A stretch of 64,000 nucleotides of DNA from Beroe forskalii (taxonomy: Eukaryota; Ctenophora; Nuda; Beroida; Beroidae): assembly GCA_011033025.1 (NCBI GenBank), contig WFMF01000117.1:394016-458015 (forward strand). The letters run 5' to 3'. The translations under genes and the position numbers were made by a program. The notes under the pieces are model-generated. The model was given only the letters and a program-made list of their open reading frames with translations, was not told the DNA's origin and did no database searches. Positions 24,701 through 36,700 of this stretch are shown piece after piece (the stretch's first letter is position 1; each line of letters starts with the position of its first letter).

Positions 24701-27700
24701 GTTGTGTCGTATTTGAGCGATGTTACGGTGTAACAGGAATACGCCGTAACTGAAGTAGCTCTTGTCCTTGCCCTTGATATAGAGCGGTAACCTGCAGCAG
24801 AAAAACGTCAATTGATCTAGCCAAATCATAAATTGTATAGTTCATCAGGAAAAATTCTGAAAAATCGTCCAGGGTTTATTTCAAATAGCAGAACAAATTT
24901 GTTGGATCATCATTGTACATGGTACCATTCCGGGGTAGGTACTTACACGCGCTTCTCATCTAATTTAGCTGTGATGTCGTCCCTAATAGTAGACAGTGAG
25001 AGGGCAGGGGTCACGGGGAATCGGAGTGGTATGCCGAGTATGTAGGAGAGGAGACCAACCAGTTGAGCCGTGTACCCAAGTGCAGGCGCTAGTTCCTCCT
25101 CTTCTGATTTATCTGCAGTAATGGAACCGCCATGAAAAATGGTATTTTTAGATAGTGAGCGTACGGAGGAAATTTTAGAATACAGAAGAATAGAATATCC
25201 AATTTTCCAGTCATAGAAATATCCTCGAAAAAGTTACGAATGGAAGCACTTTGAATGTGAAATAATGATGCATATCACTAAGCTGGTCTTGAGCAAGTAT
25301 CTTAAGACCGAAAATCATCATAACGTGACTTGACGTATCTTGGGAGATTCGAAAAATGCCTCCAAGTTCGTGTAACATGTTCTGTTGAATGTTGAGAAGT
25401 CTCGAGTTGCTCTTCAGCACGTAACGAATTTTCCAATCCATGTTTTCGAGTTCATCGGTCAGTTCTTCGGACAACTCCCTCAGACGTTTCCGCAGCTTCG
25501 ATCGCTCGTCGCTCTTCTTTTCGTTGGATTCCCGGAGCCGTTCCAGAGCTGCAGTTTCTGAAAAACAGCAATGTAAGATAAAAACCTATCAGCGATTTTT
25601 ATTTTCTGGCATATTTTGCCCATATTTTTTGAATTTTGAATTTAAATTCCTGAAAAACGAACGCAGTTCGGCGCGGCGCGCGCGGCGAATTTCCATGATT
25701 ACGTTAATGAGAATTTTTCGTCCGTATGAAATTGTGTCTTCGCGCGTTACAAAAACGCTACCGATTTTTCGGCCAGAATCGAAACTTCAACCATTTAATG
25801 CCATTGAAAATATGAATAACTCCATGAAAGTATAACGAATTCTCGTGAGCAAGCCAAAAGGTGTCAGTCGAAGTCTGAAGGTATCATGATTCTGCCAAAG
25901 AATTACATTGAATCCGTCAAAGGGTTATATTGAAAAAACTCGTGAGGGCCTCCTTTATCTAGGCAAAAAGTATTGGGGGCAACAGATGAGTTCAGTTCTA
26001 TGGGTTTGGCATAGTAACACTTCTATATAAGCACTTCCGCATAAGCATGCACTTTGTTCTTGGAAATGTACATGTAATCCGATACGTATCTTTTGTGTTT
26101 CTGATGAATGGTACAGAAGTGCAAGAGTAGGTAGCGAAGTACAGGAAATGTGGGATTCAGACCGTAAATTGCGCCCGCAACACAATAATACTACCCTCTC
26201 ATTGGTTCTTATCATGGTTTTTTGGTTGGGTTTTTTGGTTGAACTAGCGAACTCGCCGAATAAATCCCGTTCTTAAATAGGGATTTGGTAAGGTAAAATG
26301 CTGAGACGGATAAATTTCAGATACATACACTGACGTAAAGTGGTGTCAAGTATTAATAGCATTGCACGCGTCATAAAGGTGTCAGCAAACACCTTAATAG
26401 TAACATGGGTCCCAGGCCACTTCTGTCTATGCCCTTTGCATATAATGGCAGTCAGATACCACAACTTAGGAAAATTTGTTTCTCAGAAGTTTTTATTGAT
26501 TAATACTTTGCTCTTACTTAGATCTATCTGCTTTGCTCTTATATAAGACTTGTTTTCAGATAAATCGACTTCGATTCCTATTCCCAGTTCCCACTTAATG
26601 GATCATATCTCCAGGTCAAAGCACTCCTAGTGTGCGAATCCTCTCAAGTACTACACTCTTCAGTTTGGTCTCTGTCTCCCCTTTTGGCTCACTCCATAAG
26701 GGATTGCAAGTTGCAAGTGGAGACGATCATCTAGGCTCCGAGAAGATCGTCGCCGCATATCATATTGGTAGTATTAATATTGCATATCTCAGGGAGCCTT
26801 GGACTCAGCCAGCAGAGGTTGGTCCTCACGGCACGGTGAGTAGGGTCTCTACGGTATAAAACCGCCCACCCTCGGAAGAAGAGAACATTGGTGCGCGGAC
26901 AAAACACCAGCCGGATAAAGCACCACCTTAGAGTACAAATTGCGCAAAAGGGACGCTCGTGCGTAACCCTGTGATACAATTTTACGGTTAGGACGTACGG
27001 TCCGCACGAGCGTTCCAAACGCGCGATTTCCGCTCTAAGGTGGTGTTAAGTTCGGGTGGCGTTTTGTCTTACCATCGCCAAAGAATTTGTGATTTATTCT
27101 AGGGTGACCATGTGGTCGTCTAAAGAACTTTTAGTTGTTAACTCGAGAAAATTTACATGCAGGTTCAGTTTGATCCAATTAGGGAAATGTTGCTTTTAAT
27201 AATTTTTGGATTGTGGCCAATTTCACGATATATGACATATAGCCTCTTAAAACATCAATTTCATGACTGCAAGGTGAAACCCTAAATTTCTCGAAAAATA
27301 AAAACTGCTTTGATTTTTTCATTATCCACTGCGGGTTATGGGGTTAAATTTAGCAGATATTACTTCAAAAGGGTACCATATTGATCCGAAATTCTGATCC
27401 GAAAACAAAGAGTACGAATTGTAAATATATTATTGACATAAAAGAGCCAAATTTCCTCAACCCAAAAGGTACCATTTTTGAAGAAAGCCAAATATTCCGC
27501 TGAAACAAAAAAGGCGCGTATCGAATGATCGCCAAACATACACAATCGCAATTCTTTAGATCTATATGTGAAGAATTTCGTTGCCCCGTACCTTTCTGAA
27601 GAGCAGAATCCAGCTTAGAGCGTCTATCTCTGAGGTACTTGATGCGGCAGTGCAACTCCATGTCGATGTCCCTGGACTGACAGACTTGTTGCTGAATGTG

Positions 27701-30700
27701 CTGCTGAAGAGTGGAGCATGTCTCCCTGGCTTCTACCACTGATCTGTACATCTCATGCAAACTGAAGGATTAGCTTGTGTTAACATCGCATCATAAACAC
27801 TAAACAGGAGTCATAAAAATTTTCTATTTAAAAAAGTAATTTTAGAAGGTGCTGAGATGTCTTGAAAACTGCTCCAAGACGCTTTTTTACTGTCGTAAAT
27901 TTCTTCATGCCTCAAGCAGTTTTAATTTCTGACAGTGTAAATAAGTTTGCGTTTCTATATTTCTAGACAAAGTAGCACATAGAAATAGTTTGTGCTGTTT
28001 GTTCTAATGTTCCAAGGTTTGGAATAACATCCTTAAAATAAAGGAGATTTCTTTTCTTCAGGCAAAATGACCGACTACCGTATATACTACCGCAATTTTT
28101 AGAAAATTCAAAAGTTGAATTTACCATCTTCACCGCATCTGAATTTTTAAGAATAAGAAACTCTAATGCCTTTAAAGTTTGAACCTTGAAGCACTGAGCA
28201 GTGCATCACGAATGAGAAAGTATTGATCCACGTGCTGCATTATGTTGAAATTACCTTATTGTAGGAAATTAAGCACTCAAAAAATTAAGCCTACATGTCA
28301 TTAAGCACCATGAAATTAGGCCCTTTTGAGAGGTCTGGTGCTTAATTACATGTTGTCTTAATTCAATGGAGGCTTAATTTCATGTAGACTTAATGCAATG
28401 ATTTCTTAATGTATTGAAATTGCACGCAATTTTTTATGTGTGTCTGTAGCATAAATGAAGGAATTAGCAATTGTTTTGCCATAATGAAATGAAACGCAGG
28501 TATTCCCTATATGAATGGACTATGCATACATAGGGAATACCTATAATTGCAGTTTTTCACCTTTGAAAATGTTGTAAAATATCCAAAATTATTTGAAAAT
28601 TGAGGTATACAAAAATTAAGCCATCACGTCATTAAGCACCATGAAATTAAGCCCTTTTAGAGGCATTGGTGCTTAATTTTCTGAGTGCTTAATTTCCTAC
28701 AATAAGGTATTTTTGTCGAAATATGAGAAACTCTCGTTTTGTTCCCCGTTTATCAAACCAACACAGGTCAGATTACAAATCATGGCTAGACTCGCTGGTG
28801 TTGGAAGGCCGGAAGGGACGTATCGAGTTTCAGAAAATTCGTTTACATGTTAATTGAGCTCGGCGCCTCGGTATAACATTGAAGTGGTTTGTCGTAAGAT
28901 CCGAAATTAAATCTCACGAGACTGTTGAATGATTAGATTTAGAAACAACTTCAATTTCACTCGAAAGATTTAAAGTGAACATGTCTTTTTCTGCGAAATT
29001 AGTGTATGCATTTTTGGTTAATCTTTATGAAAATAAAAATTATGCAGCGGATTCCTTGTCGTTATATTAAATTTGATTTGCATTTTATGCAAGTATTCCA
29101 GGATGATTCAGCCAGGATGGGTAAGGAGAAAAGAACTTTGACACGTCAGCGATAAATATGCAGAACTGTGCAACTCCGTGTGCAAAAGAGAAGAGTTTAA
29201 TTTGATTTACAGCCCACAATTTGATTAACTTCCCGTCCAAAATTCAATTACGAAGCGGAGCTCTGACTCTCTTCGTTGCCCGGAAAGCTTTAGTTTGCGT
29301 TTAGTGAATTATGTTTGGTGTTACTATAACCGTGTTGAGCGCTGTGGCTCTCCTCAGCCCCGCTCTTGCTCGAGATGTCGACTACGGACTCCCGGGACAA
29401 CCGCCCAACTCCCGGGTCGTTGTGATGGGTCGCCAGTGCTGGAACTCCGCAGCCTTCGTCGTGACGGGGGCCCTGGAGATCTGGACGGAGAAGCTCCTGG
29501 GCGAGGAAGTGAAGTTCTCGGAGCAGGAGATCGTGGACTGCCACTACAGCGGGTGCTTAGAGCTGGAAGCTCCCCAAGTCGAGGACATCCTCCAATGGTT
29601 GAGGGTCCAGCAGAGACTCGCAGCCGACGACCAGTACCCTGAGTTCACCGGCAAGTCTAAAGAAGACGGCAACACCTGCCGGGCGAGCCACGCCCCCAAC
29701 GCTCTGCAGCTGGAGATAGGACTCACCGTCAACGTGGACCACATCGCTTTGGATGTAGAAACGGCACTGGAAAAGTTCGGATCGATCTTTGCCCGAATAA
29801 ACACCGACCCCAAATACTGTCCGGGATACCTGAAAACGAAGAAGGAAATCGACGAAGAAGCTAACGTCAAGGAAAATTACGTGAAGATTTACCAAGATGA
29901 CGATAAGGACGGTTTCCTGGACGGATACATGGAGTGGTTTACCGGAGATGACGGCCACGTTATCAGAGGTGGAGAAAGCCCGTCCACAGTGAACCACCAC
30001 GTCCTGATTGTCGGTCTGCACACAGACGAATATGGCGTCGAGTACTACATAGTCCGAGACAGCAGGGGTGACGCCTGGATGAGACGTGGACACTTCCTCC
30101 TGGAGAGGCACCTGAACACCTGCGGCATCGACCTCGCCATGACAGCTGTCCAGGTGACAGTGAACCCTAGTGCTCAGGTGGGGTGCCCAGCTGCCTTCCC
30201 CAAGTACTGCTCAGACTCCCTGACCTGTGCCAGGGCGGACCAGGAATGCGTCCCTCACCAAGATACCTCTTACGACTTCGAAAGAGGTGCCCCAGTCAAA
30301 GACAAAGTCCTGCCTGATGTAAGTGGTCGTCCTGAGTGCCGTGATCGCCCTGGCTACGAGGCTCAGTGTGCCGAGTCTGCCAAGGTCTGGAAGAACTGCA
30401 TGAGCCCCAACATCAAGGCAGCCTGTGCCGGGTCCTGTCTGGTTTGCCATCGTGACGAGTGCAAAGACGAGGAGCAAGTGGTTGGTGAGTGCGCCAAATA
30501 CAAGAAGTACTGCTACCTGCCGGCGGTACGTGCCATGTGTGCCAAGACCTGCCAAATGCACCCCAAGGACTGCGGCACCCTTTCTGAGAACGTGGCGCTG
30601 ATCGCTGGAAAGAACCAGGACAGAGTGGGGGCCTGCTACCCGCCAGACATAGCTAACGGCGTGGTGGAGGTGGGAGCTGACGGGATGGTCGCTAACGGCG

Positions 30701-33700
30701 CCACGTTGAAGATAACCTGTGACGAGGGCTACACGCTGATGGGGGAGGAGAACTACTGCGTTATCCAGAACCTCTACGGGCCGGACAGCAGACTGCTCCA
30801 GGAGTGCGTGAGGCTGGGTGACGAGTCCTGGGCGGGCACCGGAGGAGACTATAACGGGGTCCAGGAAACCACCAACCTGGGCACGGTGTGTTCCAACACC
30901 AAGAAGGCGGCACTTCAGGGAAAAACTAGTAACAATGTCCCGGTGGAGTTCGGACGGGCTGCGCTCCAGGGCTCCAACCACAACTACTGCCGTAACTACG
31001 GGAGCGTGGGTCTGGCGCCGTGGTGCGTCACGGACAGCATCAACCCGGACATGTTCGGGAACCAGGACGTACAGTTCAACGGAGTCGACGAGAACGAGGA
31101 TACTATCAAGGTGACGAGGGCCCAGCTGAACTACTGCTTCAACGAGCCACGGTGCGGCGCTGGGTACTGCGACAACCAGTGGTTCGACCTCCTCGGTGAG
31201 CTCTTCTGCTCCTTCGACCTCATGAGTTGCTACCTCACAGCACCCATGGAAGCTAATGCCCAGTACGAGGTCTGCGGACGCTCCTGCTGCAGAGATATCC
31301 TCATGTGTCCCGAAACCCCGTGAAGGAAGGAAGAAGTGACGATTTAGCTTAAATGGTATGAAGACATTTCAATGAGAGTATATATGCGTCTCGTGAACGA
31401 GAAAGGGTTCTATAGTTTACATTTTTTGGCAGTTAAATGATCTATCAAAAGAACTTTAGATAAAAACAAAACATTCGTTATTTTGTATAGCTGAAAATGT
31501 CTTATATTGGTTCAGATACTCGCTGTTTTATAAACTTTATACGGTGCAATTAATATTATAAATATTGAATTTTATACGCTATAAACTGGTGTTATTCTAT
31601 TGACTAATTTGCGAATGATTTATTTCCAAAGTTTTTTGGGTTAAACTGGGAGGGAGGGTCACCTAACGTCTATATATTTGGTGGTTTATTGCCATAGGAT
31701 CAAAAAAGAGGGCCTGATCTTTTAAACGACTAAACGTCAATCACAGGAGAGGCAGAGTTATGGGTAACTGTGGTGTCCCGAATCGTTCGTGCGCGGCGTA
31801 TTACGACGCCCGTTGTGTGATTTCGCTGCGCGCTAATATGCTTTTTGCGGTGAGTGATACGATTAGTGGAACCGAGCAAATGTACTTTCCATGCAGAAAA
31901 ACCAAAAAAGCATAATTGCGCGCAGCACAACGCACACGAAAGAGTTGGGAAACCATGGTTATAGGACTTCTAAATTAATTGAGGCTTGAAAATGTCAATA
32001 TCACATTATCACCTGCCATCAATAATTGTACGTACTAACTATTGAGACACGGATGATTGCTGATCATGATTAGCACTTACGTACTGTAGTATGTAGATAA
32101 AAATATACCTTATTGACTCTTACCTTTAAATTAACAAAAACGGCTTTTGAATTATTGTCCTAAGGGTCGGTTAAATTAAAGGTCAATCAATTTAATAATT
32201 CTGGTTAAGTGAAATTTTTATTACCTGGCAAGATTCACACTGGGTCACATCAGGATTTTGGTAGTTATTCATGCAATTCATTTGTAATGAGAAAATGGGG
32301 GTTTTGGGGGTAATTTCAGAGTAATTGACTCGATCTGGTTACTGCTAAAAATTTTGTACAAAAGTCTGGTGAAAATGATTCAAAATTGTTTTGTGCCGAT
32401 AGAACAAGCCGCCTAAATAGTTGCCATTGGCCAATTAAACGTTATCACGTATGTACACCATCAAACGCACAATAATTCTCAATTTCAAAACACCCATTAG
32501 CTCTTCTTGAGTACAAGTTGGATATTATTTACCCTTTTTTGCACGGACGTGCGCTAGGCAATGGCAAAAAGTATGAAAGTATGGCAAAAGTATGAAATAG
32601 CATTCGACGATTTGGACGAGACTTCTGTATTCCTTATCTTGGACCGTTGCCGATGTCAAACAATCTTGAGACCCTACCTCCCGAAATTACGGTATGGATC
32701 AACTGATGTTTCATTGCTAATGCAACATATTTTATCAGGTTATCTACAAACCTCTTTACAGAAGGGTTGCTATGTGATCAATCCATGTCATAATTATACT
32801 GTGATAATGTGATAATTTGCATAGCCACAGATTACTAACAAAATAATATAAATCTGTATTTAGTGTGACCAATACCAAGATATATAATGATCATACTACA
32901 TGATAGCTTGATAAATAAATGCTTTAATGATACTATGTATCGGCGATACATAGTATCATTAAAGCATTAATTCATCAAGCTGCGATACGTTGTAGCGCAA
33001 TAAAATGCTTTCGATCCAGGACTTACTTGAGGACGGTCTTAGTGTCGTAAGAAATACGAGGTAGGGAGGAGGATGACTTGACTTTACAGTAGGGTTTCTT
33101 AATCTCCTCATCTTCCAGTACAACGTTACGTCCGATATCAGGGAACTTCCCTGGAAAAGTGTGAACATTTAATAATAAGTACCTTACGATCAATCAGCTT
33201 GCAACGTGAAAACTTCATAAAGATGAGAGCCAAGCAGAAAAAAAATCAACAGGTTTTGAATGTCACTCGCCTCAGCCTTTTCAAAAATCTAGCTACGCCT
33301 CCCCTTACGAAACATATTTATACGAGGGACAATAATTCTGGAGATCGAAATTCAATATTTTTTCAATATTACCTATGTTAATGTATGAGGATGACGTCAT
33401 ATTGAAATTTGACGTGGTGCGAAAATATGAGGATATCCTCGTAATATCCCCAAATTTCGTTGCATATATTATGTCTCGTATGGTAATTGGTAATGCCCAT
33501 AGCATTATACAGGGCCCGATTATTGTTCGAAAGTAATGTTAATTCCTTCGCCGTGTGTAGGCCCTGTCACTTGCATTTGTCACTTGTCCCCTTTGTACGG
33601 ATACCCATATCAAGTAAGCACGGACACAATATGTTAAGTTCACCAGGAGTTGCTTCAATATTTGACCATCTAAGAACGGTATAATCACGGGTACTTTAAT

Positions 33701-36700
33701 AGAATCAGCCCAATAGGATTAGGATCCTTTGCCCCTTTCTCACGGCTCAATTCGCAATAATAAATAAATTATTTTTTCCCAAAACCAAAAAAGGTTTGGT
33801 TGTGATGGTCCGCGGCGGTTTTAAGGCGTTCTTTACTGTAAAACCCATGATATGGAAAAGAACGCGACGGTTAAAACTGCAGCAACGACACTTAAAAAGT
33901 GCCGTTCGAAAAAGTGCCGTTGCGGCAGTTTTAACTGTCGCGTTCTTTTCCATATCATGGGTTTTACAGTAAAGAACGCCTTAAAACCGCCGCGGACCAT
34001 CACAACCAAATCCTTTTTGGTTTTGGGAAAAAATATCACCCTTTTTGTATGGGCAGATATTGAAATTTTGCGCCAAATCGCGCGTACAAAATTCGCGTTA
34101 CCTAGCATTACTGATGACGTCACAATTACGTCATAAAATTAGATAAGCTATCTGAGACCCATTCATCTGCAATCTTGGGACTATGACCGACAACATATCC
34201 AAAGATGAAGTTCTGGGATGGTCCCGTTCTCTCAAAATCATCCTTACCGATTTTGCCATTTTTCGGGATTTTTTCGTGTCAAAGTGTTTCAAACAATTGT
34301 ATATATCTCAATGATGCCGGGGAGCCCAGAACTTTTTGACCACATTTTTGAAAAGTACATTAAATTATATTTCTACGCTAGGAGGAGCATTTTTTCCTAT
34401 CTCGAAAGCTTCATACCGAAAAATTGCGTTGAAAAACGCCCATTTTGGGAAAATCGACATTTGAAATTCTTAGTTTTGTGACGTCATTATGACGCCATTA
34501 TCATGACGTAAAATAATTTTTAAGGTCACTAACTGCAAGTTCTATCTTTCTACTTTCCAACGCTGGGTCGATGAGGTCTGTATCTTTTACGGTTCTCGAG
34601 ATATGGCTGTTTAAAGAAGGTATACTTTTCACCTAAAAATGTACTCTATTGGTATGTAGGTACCTATGTAGGTATATATATACCTATGTAATACAAGTTC
34701 AGGGGATACAATCCACTTGAAAGTGCTCGACTTATGAGATAAGGAGCGAGTTATACACAATGATACAACACTTTAGTGACGAACAATATGAAAATTAGTG
34801 CCAAGTAGCTAACGATGCTGATGATTGGTGTAGCAACCATGAAACATATTGTTCGTCACTAAAGTGTTGTATCATTGTATATATACCTATGTATATATAT
34901 GGTCGTAACCCAATTTAACAAGAACACCCTCGATTTTGGCAAATTTCAAGTTGTAATAACTCGGCCATTTCTAATCCAATCGATCTGAAATTTTGACAGT
35001 TGCACCTTTGACCTCTAAACATGCGATGTTCAAATTTTAGTGCGATTTCGGCAACGGGAACTTACTCAAATTTCAACGTGAAATATGGCCAATCCATGAA
35101 AACATATAGTTGGGGGCTGGCAAGCAAAGTTATCAAAAACTCACTTCCGATGTCCGGAAGCTCGTTTACTGTAACGATCGCCGTTCAATGCTCGCCCTCG
35201 GACCCTTCGGGTCCTCGGGCTCGCGCTCGGGCCTTCGGCCCTCGCACTCTTAGGTCCGCCGTCCAATGCTCGCCCTCGGACCCTTCGGGTCCTCGGGCCT
35301 TCGGCCCTCGCACTGTTAGGACCGCCGCGGGGGGCTTGCCAGCCCCCTGATAACTTTAAATAATTAAGAAGACTTATCATAAACCCTTCCTAAGTCTGCG
35401 TTAAATTCTATATTTCGTGTGTGACTCGTGAGTCAAGCGTGACCCTAATTGGTATCTTCATAACCCACTAACTCACTAAGAGCACATAGTTTTCTTTTTT
35501 GATTCACAATATTCAAGTATAGGGTTGGTAAAAAGTCAGCCACCCCTCCTCTGCAGCCAAAACTATAAAAGTTGGTAACAATTCCTTTAGGGCAGTTCTA
35601 TTTTGATCTATTCTGAGAAGACTATATTTTTTATAAAATGAAGGCTAAAAAGCTTAAATGAAGGAGCAATTTGGAAAATGTGGGGTTTTTAGCTCATTTT
35701 TTTCGTTTTTTGATAAAAATTTGACATAAATTCACGATTCGTGATAAAAATTGATGTTGTAAAACAATTTATACTTAAATATTCATGACATGAAGTTAGT
35801 ACCGTGGTTGTAATAGAAGACAGAGTCGTGCATCTGTAAGAGGACTGTATTAACTTCGTACTTGAGTACCTGAAATGAAACAATAGCAAAAACAAAATAA
35901 CAAAATGTGTGGACAATCCCTTGTTAGTCATATGAAATAGAGAACTTTCCAAATATGATAAATTTTAAATGAGTACTAAGCAGCGGATAATAAATTTTTG
36001 TGCTCAGTAAGTTATCTTAAAACTTGCTGAAACAGTAGCACATACCCAATACCCATTCTGACATTTCATTGCTCGGACCAATATTTTGCTGATTTTCCAT
36101 GTGAGATTTAATAGAATAATAAGTTACCTTATCACCCCGATGACACATCGCGGAAAGAGTAACAAAGTTCTCAATAATCATCTTGTTTCTCTCACTGTCC
36201 CATATCTGTACTGTTATATCTGAAAAGCGGGCTGATCAGTGATCATATCACCGGGAGTTTCAACTGTCAAGTGCAGTAAATTTTTGGGCGCTTTTAGAAG
36301 TGGTCAATTAATAGCTGTTGACATTTAAATCTTATATTGATGTCTGCTCTCGCAGACATCTATTTTTTCTGTATGTTTGTCTGACGCCTCTCAAAATAAA
36401 ATTTTACAAGGAGTGCTGTAGAAAATAAACCATTCCATTAGTACTGAACGAATCTGCCGAGCAATAATCGGTGAAAATCTCGAATCGGTAGGAATCTAAT
36501 CAATGGGCAAATGAAGGCATCTAGGCAATGGGCAAATCAGTGCATCGAGTCAAATCAGAATCATCATTTGAATTTATTTGAGGAGAGATAAATCCTGAGT
36601 ATGAAGTTATCTGTGAGAGACTGCAGAGTATCGGGGCTGTTAACGATCCAGTGAGGGTTGGAAGAGAAGTGGTAGTCCACACTGCGGAAAAGCAGGGCTC

